Positions 31,055-40,434 of a stretch of DNA of 64,000 nucleotides are shown here, one piece after another. The notes under the pieces are model-generated. The model was not told the DNA's origin, made no database searches, and was given only the letters and a program-made list of their open reading frames with translations. The stretch is from Chryseobacterium sp. IHB B 17019 (GTDB lineage Bacteria > Bacteroidota > Bacteroidia > Flavobacteriales > Weeksellaceae): NCBI RefSeq assembly GCF_001456155.1, contig NZ_CP013293.1:2480001-2544000 (forward strand). The letters are read 5' to 3'. Position 1 is the first letter of the stretch. Each line of letters begins with the position of its first letter. The position numbers were made by a program, and so were the translations under genes.

Positions 31055-33112
31055 ATGAATATTTTAACTGAAAAATTCAACACACCATATCATTCCGCGC
31101 CTTTCAATACCATCAAAAATGAAGATTATCTTCCCGCTTTCAAGGAATTAATTCAAAAATCAGAAGAAGAAATCAATACCATTGTCAACAATCCCAAAGA
31201 ACCGACTTTCGAGAACGTTATTGAAGCTCTGGCTTATTCCGGTGAGCAGCTTGATGTGGCTTCCAATATATTTTTCAACTTAAATTCAGCAGAAACAAGT
31301 GACGAATTACAACAAATAGCTCAGGAAGTTTCTCCGATTTTAACGGAATATTCTTCAAAAATTTCTCAAAATGAAGCTCTTTTCAATAAAATTAAAAAAG
31401 TTTACGATGAAAAAGAGAAATACAATCTGAACGAAGAACAACAAATGCTTTTAAATGAAACCTACAAAGGTTTTGTAAGAAGCGGTGCTTTATTAAATGA
31501 AGAAGACAAGGAAAAATTAAAGAAAATCAATATGGATTTATCTTTAAAATCGCTACAATTCGGGCAAAATGTATTGGCTTCAACAAATAATTATTTTAAA
31601 CATATCACCAATAAAGAAGATTTGGCAGGAATTCCGGAAGCCATCATCAATCAATACGCAGAAGAAGCGAAAGAAAGGAATCTGGAAGGCTGGGTTGTTA
31701 CGTTGCAGTATCCAAGCTATATTCCGTTCATGACCTATGCTGAAAACCGCGAACTGAGAAAAGAACTGGCGCTGGCAAACGGTAAAAAGTCTTTCGATGG
31801 CGGTGAGTTTGACAATCAGAATTTAATAAAGGAACTTTTAAATTTAAAACAACAGAAATCCGAATTATTAGGTTATAAAAACTACGCAGATTACGTTCTG
31901 GAAGAAAGAATGGCAAAATCTCCGGTAAAAGTTCTGGACTTTCTGAATGAGCTTTTAACAAAGGCAAAACCTTACGCAGACAAAGAAATCGAAGAATTAA
32001 AAACTCTGGCAAAAGCTGATGGAATCGAGGAAATGCAATCTTACGACCATGCTTTTTATGCCGAAAAACTTCGTAAAGCAAAATATGATCTGAATGATGA
32101 GGAATTAAAACCCTACTTTCCTTTGAATCAGGTTCAGGAAGCTGTTTTTGGATTGGCTAATCAACTTTTCGGATTGACTTTTAAAGAAAGAAACGACATC
32201 CCGAAATACCATGAAGATGTGAAGGTGTATGAGGTTTTTGAGGCGGGAAGCGGGAAGATGGAGGATGGAAGTGACAATCCTGAAAAGACATTCAAATCCT
32301 TACTTTATGTAGATTATTTTCCGAGAAAAGGCAAGAGAGCCGGGGCTTGGATGACGAGCTACAAAAATCAATATATAAAAGACGGTGAAAATTCCCGTCC
32401 GCATATTTCTATCGTTTGTAATTTCAGCAAACCAACAAAAGACACACCGAGTTTACTGACTTTCCAGGAAGTGACAACTTTGTTCCATGAATTTGGGCAT
32501 GCGCTTCACGGAATGTTGGCCAATACTCAATATCCTACTCTTTCGGGAACGTCCGTGAAATGGGATTTTGTGGAATTGCCTTCTCAGTTTTTAGAAAATT
32601 TCTGCTACGAACCGGAATTCTTAAAAACTTTCGCCAAACATTATAAAACAGGTGAAATTCTTCCCGATGAAAAAATCGAGAAAATCGAACAGTCGAAAAA
32701 CTTCATGGAAGGCTATCAGACGTTGCGACAGATTGGTTTTGGATTATTGGATATGAATTACCATACTAAGGTTGCAGAATTGGAGAGTAAGAGTGTGAAA
32801 GAGTTTGAGGATGGCTATACTAAGGCGACCCAACTCTATCCTGTAAATCCGGAAACCGCGATGAGCCCGAGCTTTTCACATATTTTCCAAGGCGGATATT
32901 CTGCGGGATATTATTCTTACAAATGGGCGGAAGTTCTGGATGCCGACGCCTTCCAATATTTTAAGGAAAACGGAATTTTTAATCCTGAAATTGCTGCAAA
33001 ATATAAAGTTCTCCTTTCTTCCGGCGGCACGAAAGATCCGATGGAATTGTATAAAAGTTTTAGAGGAAGTGAGCCTAAAGTGGAGAGTTTGTTGAAGAGA
33101 GCTTTTGGGTAA
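31055..33112 (+). CDS. M3-family metallopeptidase (peptidyl-dipeptidase Dcp/oligopeptidase type)
   Basis: 685 residues. The zinc motif HEFGHALH starts at His478 (TTLFHEFGHALHGML) and the downstream Glu ligand is in SQFLENFCYEPEF. SAGYYSYKWAEVLDADAF near the end matches Dcp/OpdA. It degrades short peptides, with a cytoplasmic location because no signal peptide is present. Residues about 395-412 (EAGSGKMEDGSDNPEK) are unusually Gly/Asp-rich and are encoded by a GGAAGATGGAGGATGG micro-repeat of the intergenic type, apparently an in-frame insertion in a surface loop. Confidence 0.93.
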   Translation: MNILTEKFNTPYHSAPFNTIKNEDYLPAFKELIQKSEEEINTIVNNPKEPTFENVIEALAYSGEQLDVASNIFFNLNSAETSDELQQIAQEVSPILTEYSSKISQNEALFNKIKKVYDEKEKYNLNEEQQMLLNETYKGFVRSGALLNEEDKEKLKKINMDLSLKSLQFGQNVLASTNNYFKHITNKEDLAGIPEAIINQYAEEAKERNLEGWVVTLQYPSYIPFMTYAENRELRKELALANGKKSFDGGEFDNQNLIKELLNLKQQKSELLGYKNYADYVLEERMAKSPVKVLDFLNELLTKAKPYADKEIEELKTLAKADGIEEMQSYDHAFYAEKLRKAKYDLNDEELKPYFPLNQVQEAVFGLANQLFGLTFKERNDIPKYHEDVKVYEVFEAGSGKMEDGSDNPEKTFKSLLYVDYFPRKGKRAGAWMTSYKNQYIKDGENSRPHISIVCNFSKPTKDTPSLLTFQEVTTLFHEFGHALHGMLANTQYPTLSGTSVKWDFVELPSQFLENFCYEPEFLKTFAKHYKTGEILPDEKIEKIEQSKNFMEGYQTLRQIGFGLLDMNYHTKVAELESKSVKEFEDGYTKATQLYPVNPETAMSPSFSHIFQGGYSAGYYSYKWAEVLDADAFQYFKENGIFNPEIAAKYKVLLSSGGTKDPMELYKSFRGSEPKVESLLKRAFG

Positions 33113-33122
33113 TCATTAAATT

Positions 33123-33506
33123 ATGAACAATATCAATCAAAGATTACAAAACGTAAAAAAACTTCAAGCAAAAAGATTTGAAAATGAAGATCATTGGGAT
33201 GAAATCAATGATCTTCTAATCAAAGAACTGGATGAAATTTTATTGATCGAACCAAAAAATACCGCCGCTCTAATCAACATTGGAGCGGTCTATTCTGACA
33301 TGGGCGAAAATGAAAGAGCATTAGATTATTTGAAAACCGCATTGAAGCTGGGTTCAGATGACAAAAATCTGTTTATCAATCTGGCAATCGTCATGGTGTA
33401 TATGGAAATGCATCAGGAAGAATACCATGAATACCTGGAAACTGCTGAAAATATGGCTGAAGATCCACTTACTTTTAAGGCTTATTTTGATCCGCAATCT
33501 CATTAA
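33123..33506 (+). CDS. Small tetratricopeptide-repeat protein
   Basis: 127 residues with two clear TPR units: TAALINIGAVYSDMGENERA followed by LDYLKTALKLGSDDKNLFIN, plus a preceding helix (INDLLIKELDEILLIEP). No signal peptide. It starts 10 bp after the M3 peptidase stop, so the two are likely co-transcribed. TPR units mediate protein binding; the partner is not evident. Confidence 0.82.
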   Translation: MNNINQRLQNVKKLQAKRFENEDHWDEINDLLIKELDEILLIEPKNTAALINIGAVYSDMGENERALDYLKTALKLGSDDKNLFINLAIVMVYMEMHQEEYHEYLETAENMAEDPLTFKAYFDPQSH

Positions 33507-33632
33507 ATTCTCTGTACATTATTAAAATACAATTCTTAAAAACTGCCAATTTCATTCTTATTATTAGAATCATTAAATTTTTCCCTAACTTAGAGTAGAA
33601 AATCTAAGAAAAACAAGGCTTTACATAACATT

Positions 33633-34259
33633 ATGGCAGAAGAACTTTATTTCATCAAAACCAATCCTGTTACCGCAAAAATCAATTTGTATAATAAGCT
33701 CTGCCAAGAGGAACAGGACGTTCTCAATTATCTGGACGATGACAAAAAAACAAGTCTGGAGCTCATCAAAAAGAAAGTACTGGAGAATGTAGAAAATCTT
33801 TCGAAAGAAGAATTACTGAATCTCTTCAATTGGTTTAATGCTAAATGTAATGGTGATCATGAGGAATTGAAAACGCAACTCTTTGTACACGGAATTGATA
33901 TTTTTTATGAAATCTTATCTCCCGGCAATGTTCAGAGTTTTCAGCAAATTCTTTCAGATTATGAAAAATACTCACAAAGAATTACAAACCATATTTTTGA
34001 CCCTGAAAAATTTAATCAGTTTTTGATTTACGGAATATTTTTTACGGGTTTTATCAATAAAGAGAAAGGAGAAGAATATATACTTGCAGATTTCCTGAAA
34101 TCAGACTATAAAAATCTGTATTCCCATGCTGAAGAGGAATTTAATTCAAAAAAAACTGAACTTTTATCTCAAGAAAATATTTATAATCATTTTACCGATC
34201 TGTATGATTGTACAAAATTTTACAAAAATTCTATTATTAAACTTCAAGCTAATTCTTAG
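33633..34259 (+). CDS. Hypothetical soluble protein
   Basis: 208 residues, charged and almost all helix-prone (for example NLYNKLCQEEQDVLNYLDDD and EELLNLFNWFNAKC), without signal peptide or membrane helix. Tyr/Phe and Glu/Lys are frequent. I do not recognise a family. It stands alone, with 126 bp before it and 114 bp after; TAACTTAG about 40 nt upstream resembles a promoter box. Composition matches neighbouring genes, so I see no sign of recent transfer. Confidence 0.75.
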   Translation: MAEELYFIKTNPVTAKINLYNKLCQEEQDVLNYLDDDKKTSLELIKKKVLENVENLSKEELLNLFNWFNAKCNGDHEELKTQLFVHGIDIFYEILSPGNVQSFQQILSDYEKYSQRITNHIFDPEKFNQFLIYGIFFTGFINKEKGEEYILADFLKSDYKNLYSHAEEEFNSKKTELLSQENIYNHFTDLYDCTKFYKNSIIKLQANS

Positions 34260-34373
34260 AATTTCCTTTTAACAATTAATGTTATTATTATCATTAAATA
34301 ATTAATCTTAAAAATAGTTTTAAAAGTATGTAATATCACCACGCATTGAATTGTCTTAATGTAAATATTATAT

Positions 34374-36755
34374 ATGACCCGAAAACTCATTTTCCTTTTT
34401 AGTCTTGTCGCATCTGCTTTTGCTTTTGCACAGAGTGTCGAAGGAAACATTACAGACAAAGAAAATAAGCCATCTCCTGAAACTGAAATCCTGATCACAA
34501 AAGAGAATGAAAAATTTTCTGCTATTACAGACGAAAATGGGACATTTAAAATCCCTTTAAAAGAAAATGGAAATTATTTACTTGAAATCATCAAAGACGG
34601 CGTAAAAACTTATAGTGAAAAAATATCTATTAAAGGAAACTTCAAAAAAAACATCCAGATCAAGGAAACTCCCGTCGCAGAACAGAAAATTGAAGGCGTA
34701 ACAGTCACTGCAAAGAAAAAATTATTCGAAAGAAAAGTAGACCGGCTTGTTTTTAATGTTGAAAATTCGGTGGCTTCACAGGGAATTGATGCGATTGAAG
34801 CGCTAGCAAAAACTCCTATGGTGCGTGCGACAGACGATGCCATTTCTATCGCAGGGAAAAGCAATGTAGCAGTGATGGTGAATGACAGATTGCTGAATTT
34901 GTCCGGTCAGGAACTTATTAATTACTTAAAAACTTTGCGCTCGGACGATATTGCAAGAATTGAAGTGATCACCACTCCACCTGCAAAATACGAAGCTGAA
35001 GGAAAAAGCGGTCTCATCAATATTATCCTTAAAAAAAATACAAATAAAGGCTGGAACGGATCTCTACAGACTTCAGGAACCTATTACTGGGGAAGGCCTA
35101 CCGTCTCTACAAGAAGTGGCGCGAGCTTTAATTATCAGGGAAATAAGCTTTCTCTGACTGCCAATTTATCTACAGGAGACAATTTTTGGGAAAACAAGTC
35201 TTACAATTATCTTTCCGGTAAAAACGGATATACAAACTACTGGAACACAAATACAAACAGCACAAACAATTACCGATACAAAGGAGGAAATGTAAAGGCA
35301 GAATATAAAATAAACGATAAAAATCTTGTGGGAATCAACTACAATTATTCTTACAGCAACCCGATTGAAAAAGGTGAAAGTATTACGAAAATCTTCAATG
35401 ATGAAGGCCTGTTGAACGTGGCTTCAAATTATGAAAATAGAAACAAAAGGAATACTCACAACGCAACCGCTTTTTATGATATAAAACTGGATACGTTGGG
35501 AAGCAAGCTAAGTCTTTCTGTCAATATGATGCTGAATAATTCTAATGCCAGAAACTTTTACAACACCATTACAGACGAGACAATTTCCACTTTTGCCAAC
35601 CCCATCAGCAAGTATAGAATTTTCTCCGGACAGGCAGATTTGGAGAAAACTTTTTCTAAAATAAAAACAGAATCAGGAGTAAAATATACCAGGATAAAGA
35701 ACGATTCTAAATTTAATTTCTTTAATATCGAAAATAATCAGTTCATTATAAATACAGACCGAACCAACACCTTTTTCTACAACGAAGAAAATTTTGCAGC
35801 GTATGCTTCCACGAGCTTTAAAATCAATGAGAAATGGGACGCTAAAGCCGGGCTCCGTTATGAATACACAACACTGGAAGGCATTTCAATGAATGACGAT
35901 AATTCCGCACAAATAAAATACGGAAAGCTCTTTCCTACCGCTTATATCAGCTATAAACCTAATGAAAACAATACTTTTTCCCTGAATTATTCAAGAAGGA
36001 TCAGCCGTCCTTATTTCGGAAATTTAAATCCTTTTAAATTTTATACTTCCGAGCTTGAATACAGCACCGGGAATCCGTATCTGCTGCCTTCTTTCTCTGA
36101 TAACTTTGAATTCGGATATGTGCTGAAAAATAATTTTAATGTCACTTTATATTACAATTACAATAAGGACAATTGGGACAGAATTCAGGTTGTGGAAGGA
36201 AATTTAAAATATAATATCGTAAAAAATTTCTACAACGAAAATCAAATGGGCGTTAATATCAGCTACAATTACAATAAGCTGAAATGGTTAGAATCCAATG
36301 TTTTCGTGAATGGTTTTTACGCCAAATCAAAATCTTATGATCCTTCCGCCGTAGCTGCACCGTCAGGATATGGAGCCAATTTAAATATTGACAACAATTT
36401 TTTCCTTAACAAAGAAAAAACATTGACACTCATGCTTGGTTTTTGGGGGAACATCCCGAACCGTAGCGGGAACACTTATTTCTACGGAAACGGGTCTGTC
36501 TACACCGGAATGAAGCTTAATCTGATGCAAAAAAATCTGATGATCAACCTTTATATGAATGATGTTCTCAATACCAACAGATCAAAAGGAATTGAATATT
36601 ATCCTGCTTATGACGTAGAATATTTCCACAAAGGTATCACGAGAAATCTCTATCTTTCCGTGACGTATAAATTCGGGAATAATAATGTTCAGGGAGCCAC
36701 AAAACAGGTCAAGTTTGAAGAGTCAAACAGAGCCGGAGGTGGGGGCGGAAATTAA
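34374..36755 (+). CDS. Outer membrane beta-barrel protein with carboxypeptidase-like and plug domains (TonB-dependent-receptor type)
   Basis: 793 residues. Signal peptide (MTRKLIFLFSLVASAFAFAQ), then a CarboxypepD_reg-like domain (SVEGNITDKENKPSPETEIL), a plug-like region (GIDAIEALAKTPMVRATDDA, and IARIEVITTPPAKYEAEGKS), and an OMP_b-brl_3-like barrel with alternating aromatic strands ending LSVTYKFGNNN. The final residues are RAGGGGGN. The plug lacks a clear TonB box, and the family (also called TonB-dependent receptor-like) often has no known substrate. It is a single gene with a terminator behind it. Confidence 0.9.
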   Translation: MTRKLIFLFSLVASAFAFAQSVEGNITDKENKPSPETEILITKENEKFSAITDENGTFKIPLKENGNYLLEIIKDGVKTYSEKISIKGNFKKNIQIKETPVAEQKIEGVTVTAKKKLFERKVDRLVFNVENSVASQGIDAIEALAKTPMVRATDDAISIAGKSNVAVMVNDRLLNLSGQELINYLKTLRSDDIARIEVITTPPAKYEAEGKSGLINIILKKNTNKGWNGSLQTSGTYYWGRPTVSTRSGASFNYQGNKLSLTANLSTGDNFWENKSYNYLSGKNGYTNYWNTNTNSTNNYRYKGGNVKAEYKINDKNLVGINYNYSYSNPIEKGESITKIFNDEGLLNVASNYENRNKRNTHNATAFYDIKLDTLGSKLSLSVNMMLNNSNARNFYNTITDETISTFANPISKYRIFSGQADLEKTFSKIKTESGVKYTRIKNDSKFNFFNIENNQFIINTDRTNTFFYNEENFAAYASTSFKINEKWDAKAGLRYEYTTLEGISMNDDNSAQIKYGKLFPTAYISYKPNENNTFSLNYSRRISRPYFGNLNPFKFYTSELEYSTGNPYLLPSFSDNFEFGYVLKNNFNVTLYYNYNKDNWDRIQVVEGNLKYNIVKNFYNENQMGVNISYNYNKLKWLESNVFVNGFYAKSKSYDPSAVAAPSGYGANLNIDNNFFLNKEKTLTLMLGFWGNIPNRSGNTYFYGNGSVYTGMKLNLMQKNLMINLYMNDVLNTNRSKGIEYYPAYDVEYFHKGITRNLYLSVTYKFGNNNVQGATKQVKFEESNRAGGGGGN

Positions 36756-36791
36756 TTTAATAAAAATATTTCTTCTGAAAGACATAATAAA

Positions 36792-36820
36792 AAAAGATTA
36801 GCAGTCAGCTAATCTTTTGT
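36792..36820. terminator. Bidirectional terminator between the outer-membrane gene and the flippase-like gene
   Basis: Arms AAAAGATTAGC (36792-36802) and GCTAATCTTTT (36808-36818), with A/T flanks on both sides. Confidence 0.9.
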
Positions 36821-36865
36821 CATTTATATAGATGATTTATTCAAATTAAACCATATTAAGAATAA

Positions 36866-37894
36866 TTATTCTGCAATTTCTTTTTCGGCAACAGCAGTAT
36901 TTCTTGCCTTTGCCAGCATCGGAATAGAAATCAATCCCATAATCAACATAATCACAATCTGCATCGGTAAGGAAATAAATGAATACGTAAGGCCAATTTC
37001 TCCACCTTGTTCACCACTTTTCCCCATCGAAATAAACAGCGCCATAAAGCCGTATTTCATCGCAAGATTAAAAGCCCCGATTCCTCCGCTTGCAGGAACC
37101 ATCATTCCCAATGTACCGACAACAATGATTAAAAAGCCGTCTGCAAAGGTAAAGTTTGAAGTTTCCGGCAAGGCAAAACAAACCAGATAGGCCGCAAAAT
37201 AATATGAAATCCAGATTCCTAATGTATAAAGAATAAACTTTCCTTTTTGTTTAAGCTTAAAAATGGACGTTAACCCTTGAAAAATCCCATCGATAAAATT
37301 GATAATTTTATTCAAAAACGGAATATTGGCGAATCTTTTTTTAAACACAAAAAACAAAACCGTTCCCACAATCAAAATTGAAACAATGAGAAGAATTTTA
37401 TTGGGATTAAAATTAATTCCTGAGTTTTTATAAAAGGAATAAATTGCATCTCCCTTAAATATTAAAGTTAGCCCCAGAAAAGCGATCATACAAATAAGAT
37501 CTACCACTCTTTCTAAGATAATAGTTCCGAAAGACTGATCCACGGGAACCTTTTCAACACCGTACAAAGCCGTTGCCCTGGCTACTTCTCCACTTCTGGG
37601 AATCGTAAGATTCATTAAATACCCGAAAGAAATTGACCACAGCGAATTGGAATTTGAAATATTGTGCCCCATTGGTTCCAGCATCAGATTCCAGCGGATA
37701 GCCCGGAACCAGTACGCGGAAACACCGAAACATGCAGCAAACAAAACCCACCAGTAGTTAGCTTTTGCTAAAGATTTCTGAATGACTTTAAAATCCAGGC
37801 CTTTCAGGGCAAACCATAAAAAAAAGCCTGCAAAAGCAAGCGAAATTACTATTGTAAGTATTGATTTTAAAGGATTCTTTGATTTTTTCTCCAT
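36866..37894 (-). CDS. Flippase-like integral membrane protein (lysylphosphatidylglycerol synthase transmembrane / UPF0104 family)
   Basis: 342 residues with about eight membrane helices. The family pattern is visible: ANYWWVLFAACFGVSAYWFRAIRWNLML near the start, IPRSGEVARATALYGVEKVP with the charged loop, and GTLGMMVPASGGIGAFNLAMKYGFM in a late helix. Related proteins move lipids or isoprenoid-linked sugars or modify lipids. It lies 4 bp after panD on the same strand, a pairing often kept in Flavobacteriia; no mechanistic link to pantothenate is known to me. Confidence 0.88.
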   Translation of the reverse strand: MEKKSKNPLKSILTIVISLAFAGFFLWFALKGLDFKVIQKSLAKANYWWVLFAACFGVSAYWFRAIRWNLMLEPMGHNISNSNSLWSISFGYLMNLTIPRSGEVARATALYGVEKVPVDQSFGTIILERVVDLICMIAFLGLTLIFKGDAIYSFYKNSGINFNPNKILLIVSILIVGTVLFFVFKKRFANIPFLNKIINFIDGIFQGLTSIFKLKQKGKFILYTLGIWISYYFAAYLVCFALPETSNFTFADGFLIIVVGTLGMMVPASGGIGAFNLAMKYGFMALFISMGKSGEQGGEIGLTYSFISLPMQIVIMLIMGLISIPMLAKARNTAVAEKEIAE

Positions 37895-37898
37895 CGAA

Positions 37899-38249
37899 TT
37901 AAGTCAAAAGATTTGTTTTTTCGTCCGGGAAAACGATCTTTGGCTGGAAATTCTTTGCTTCTTCAGGAGTCATCTGGGCATAAGCAATGATGATAATGAT
38001 GTCATCTTTCTGCACTTTTCTTGCTGCAGGGCCGTTCAGGCAAACTTCTCCCGATTTTCTTTTTCCTTTAATGATATAAGTGTCGAAACGCTCACCATTA
38101 TTTACATTTACAATATAAACTCTTTCACCGACAACCAGTCCGGCAGCTTCAATAAGATCTTCGTCGATCGTAATACTCCCAATATAATTAAGGTCTGAAG
38201 CCGTAACTCGTACCCTGTGAATCTTAGACTTAAAAACTTCTATTAACAT
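37899..38249 (-). CDS. panD: Aspartate 1-decarboxylase (proenzyme)
   Basis: 116 residues. The self-cleavage site Gly24-Ser25 is visible in [18 protein letters not shown]; Ser25 becomes the pyruvoyl group used to make beta-alanine for pantothenate and CoA. Also conserved are [12 protein letters not shown] (reading [12 protein letters not shown]) and [21 protein letters not shown] perfect minus-7 box, TAAATTTG on the minus strand at 38254-38261, ends 4 nt before the ATG, so a leaderless mRNA is likely. Confidence 0.97.
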   Translation of the reverse strand: MLIEVFKSKIHRVRVTASDLNYIGSITIDEDLIEAAGLVVGERVYIVNVNNGERFDTYIIKGKRKSGEVCLNGPAARKVQKDDIIIIIAYAQMTPEEAKNFQPKIVFPDEKTNLLT

Positions 38250-38253
38250 GGTG

Positions 38254-38261
38254 CAAATTTA
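38254..38261 (-). promoter_or_regulatory. Minus-7 element TAAATTTG, 4 nt from the panD start
   Basis: Perfect TAnnTTTG on the minus strand. Confidence 0.5.
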
Positions 38262-38584
38262 TTAATAAAAATTTATAAAAACGGCTTTTAAAATGATTTT
38301 AAAACTAACAGATACACAGTGATTTAATTTTATTAAAAATAATTTTAACTGGATTTACTTACCAAATTTACAATCATATCATTAAATCAATTAATACTTC
38401 ATATATAATTTAGGATTTAATAAATGTAAGAAATAATTTTACAATTTTCATAAAGTCAATACACATAAGCATTTGGCATGATTTTAGTAACGGGTAACGT
38501 AGATTTTTCGTAAAAAGTGGAATTATCATATTTTAACCATTTTCAGCCAAAATCAAAAAAATTATACATATTTTTATAAAAAAA

Positions 38585-38614
38585 TTGCACATTTAGAAAA
38601 TAGTATTATATTTG
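38585..38614 (+). promoter_or_regulatory. Promoter of the HU gene
   Basis: TTG at 38585-38587 and TATATTTG at 38607-38614, spaced 19 bp: a full match to the Bacteroidota minus-33/minus-7 pattern. The leader is about 30 nt. This is the clearest promoter in the window. Confidence 0.75.
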
Positions 38615-38648
38615 CTATAATTACGAACTAACTTTAATATTAAAAATT

Positions 38649-38939
38649 ATGAACAAGTCTGAATTAATCGACGCAATCGCAAAAGATGCAGGTATCACTA
38701 AAGTTGCAGCTAAAGCTGCTTTAGAATCTTTCATTGGTAACGTAACTTCTACTTTAAAGAAAAAAGACGGAAAAGTTTCTTTAGTAGGATTCGGGACTTT
38801 CTCAGTAGCTGAGAGAGCTGCTAGACAAGGTATCAACCCTGCAACTAAAAAACCAATCAAAATTGCTGCTAAAAAAGTTGCTAAATTCAAAGCTGGAGCT
38901 GATCTTTCAAACGCAGTTTCCGGTGTTAAGAAAAAATAA
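38649..38939 (+). CDS. HU-family DNA-binding protein
   Basis: 96 residues: NKSELIDAIAKDAGITKVAA at the start, the core VSLVGFGTFSVAERAARQG, and the DNA-binding arm INPATKKPIKIAAKKVAKFK. This is the HU/IHF nucleoid-protein fold, acting as a dimer. The Lys-rich end (SGVKKK) is usual. Codon choice is strongly biased and the promoter is ideal, as expected for an abundant protein. Confidence 0.96.
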   Translation: MNKSELIDAIAKDAGITKVAAKAALESFIGNVTSTLKKKDGKVSLVGFGTFSVAERAARQGINPATKKPIKIAAKKVAKFKAGADLSNAVSGVKKK

Positions 38940-38959
38940 TCATTCAGATTAAAAAAATT

Positions 38960-38992
38960 AAGAGGCTGTTTCCATAGAAGCAGCCTCTTGCA
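38960..38992 (+). terminator. HU terminator hairpin
   Basis: Thirteen-base arms AAGAGGCTGTTTC (38960-38972) and GAAGCAGCCTCTT (38977-38989), one G-U pair, loop CATA. The T-run is weak. Confidence 0.7.
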
Positions 38993-38996
38993 TTAT

Positions 38997-39103
38997 ACAC
39001 ACTTTGAGATGCTTCGGCTTCGCTCAGCATGACATATCTAATACTAACTGTTTTTGCAGTGTTCTTATAGCGATGCCATGCTGAGCGAAGCCAAAGGATC
39101 TCA
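38997..39103. repeat. Inverted pair of CATGCTGAGCGAAGC elements
   Basis: GAGATGCTTCGGCTTCGCTC at about 39005 and its inverse GCCATGCTGAGCGAAGCCAA at 39071 flank a 38-bp centre. The right copy runs up to the pdxH stop codon. The left copy begins after the HU terminator. Confidence 0.75.
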
Positions 39104-39107
39104 AGTT

Positions 39108-39752
39108 TTACGGAGCCAATCGGGCGATCTTCCAATCCAATCCATCAATCAGCTCATAAACAATCCTGTCATGCAAACGGTTTGGTCTTCCCTGCCAAAA
39201 CTCTATTTCGTAAGGTTTTGCAATGTAGCCTCCCCAATTTTCCGGTCTTGGAACTTCCTTGTTTTCGTATTCTTTTTCCAGATCTTTCAGTTTTTTTTCC
39301 AAAAATTCCCGGTTCGGAATTTCCTCGCTTTGTGGTGAAACTGCCGCCCCCAACTGACTTCCCTTCGGTCTTGAATGAAAATATCCATCACTGAGATTTT
39401 CTGCGATACGCTCCAAATCAGCTTTAATGATAATTTGACGTTCCAGATTCGGCCAAAAAAAATGGAGACAAGCCTTATGTGTTTTTTCTATAGATTGTCC
39501 TTTTTTACTTTTATAATTGGTATAAAATATAAAGCCTTCATAGGTATAAGCTTTAAGCAAAACCATTCTTGTACGCGGACAGCCGTCATCTTCCACGGTA
39601 GAAATCGCCATTGCATTCGCCTCAGAAATGTTCGGGTTTTCGGTGGCTTCTAAAAACCAATGACGAAATTGCTCTATGGGGTTTTGTTTTATCTCACTTT
39701 CAATAAGTTGGGATTTCTCGTACACTTTTCTCTTGTCGTGCAGGTTTTCCAT
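39108..39752 (-). CDS. pdxH: Pyridoxamine 5'-phosphate oxidase
   Basis: 214 residues. The family runs as RHWFLEATENPNISEANAMA, TRMVLLKAYTYEGFIFYTNY (FMN binding), SKKGQSIEKTHKACLHFFWP, and the C-terminal PENWGGYIAKPYEIEFWQG with LHDRI near the end. It makes pyridoxal phosphate with FMN. The gene's last codons abut the inverted-repeat element at 39071-39103. Divergent with YqgE, only 24 bp apart. Confidence 0.95.
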   Translation of the reverse strand: MENLHDKRKVYEKSQLIESEIKQNPIEQFRHWFLEATENPNISEANAMAISTVEDDGCPRTRMVLLKAYTYEGFIFYTNYKSKKGQSIEKTHKACLHFFWPNLERQIIIKADLERIAENLSDGYFHSRPKGSQLGAAVSPQSEEIPNREFLEKKLKDLEKEYENKEVPRPENWGGYIAKPYEIEFWQGRPNRLHDRIVYELIDGLDWKIARLAP

Positions 39753-39765
39753 AAATATTTTTTAT

Positions 39766-39773
39766 TAAATTTG
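39766..39773 (+). promoter_or_regulatory. Minus-7 element TAAATTTG, 3 nt from the YqgE start
   Basis: Perfect TAnnTTTG. It is within the 24-bp pdxH-yqgE intergenic space, so the upstream promoter half must overlap pdxH coding sequence. Confidence 0.5.
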
Positions 39774-39776
39774 AGT

Positions 39777-40325
39777 ATGAATTACTCATACAAAGGTAAA
39801 ATATTAATTTCCACACCTGACATCTCCGGCGATATTTTTTCCAGATCGGTAGTCTTGGTTATTGAACATAACGAACACGGGGCATTTGGTTTAATATTAA
39901 ATAAAAAAAACAGCCAAATGAGTAGTAAGTTCAAAAATTTTTTCGACTTTAAAATAGAAGTCTATGATGGCGGACCTGTGGAAAATGACAAAGTTTTCTT
40001 TATCGTAAAAGGAAAAAAAGTGACGGAAGCTTATAAGGAAATTACTTCTGAGTTTTATTTAACGGAAGACATCGAAAATATTATCAGTGCGGTGCTTAGT
40101 AAAGAAATCAGTATTGATGATATCAAGATTTTCTCAGGATATTCCGGATGGACGTCCATGCAGTTGGATGAGGAAATTCAGCGAAAAGTATGGACTGTTG
40201 TGGAGGTATACAACCTTGATTATACATTACCGAATGACCAGACATTGTGGAAATCCATCATGCAGAACCTTGGCGGAGAGTATTTGTTATGGGCAAATTC
40301 GCCTGAAGATATTTCTTTAAATTAA
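39777..40325 (+). CDS. YqgE/AlgH family protein
   Basis: 182 residues from ATG 39777 (MNYSYKGKILISTPDISGDI). An upstream open stretch to 39660 is antisense to pdxH and rejected. The family signature is clear: FSRSVVLVIEHNEHGAFGLILNK, VYDGGPVENDKVFFI, and YSGWTSMQLDEEIQRKVW. The function is unsettled; it is linked to regulation in some proteobacteria. The following 110 bp lead to the amidase gene. Confidence 0.93.
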   Translation: MNYSYKGKILISTPDISGDIFSRSVVLVIEHNEHGAFGLILNKKNSQMSSKFKNFFDFKIEVYDGGPVENDKVFFIVKGKKVTEAYKEITSEFYLTEDIENIISAVLSKEISIDDIKIFSGYSGWTSMQLDEEIQRKVWTVVEVYNLDYTLPNDQTLWKSIMQNLGGEYLLWANSPEDISLN

Positions 40326-40434
40326 AGAGAAAAAAGTATTCATTTCAAGGTGAAAAATTTTAACAAACTTTAAGAATCCGTTAACCAATTTTAAGCAAAG
40401 AATTTACGTTATTTGTCTAACCAAATTCACGGAA

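Larger units (their letters stand above)
38250..38648. other. Non-coding divergent region between panD and HU
   Basis: About 400 AT-rich bases holding the panD box (38254-38261) and the HU promoter (38585-38614). No gene or RNA structure is recognised in the middle (38270-38580). Confidence 0.6.

Noticed and set aside
39660..39776. N-terminal extension of YqgE by 39 codons
   Set aside because: The extension is antisense to pdxH and does not match the family; the ATG at 39777 gives the normal start.
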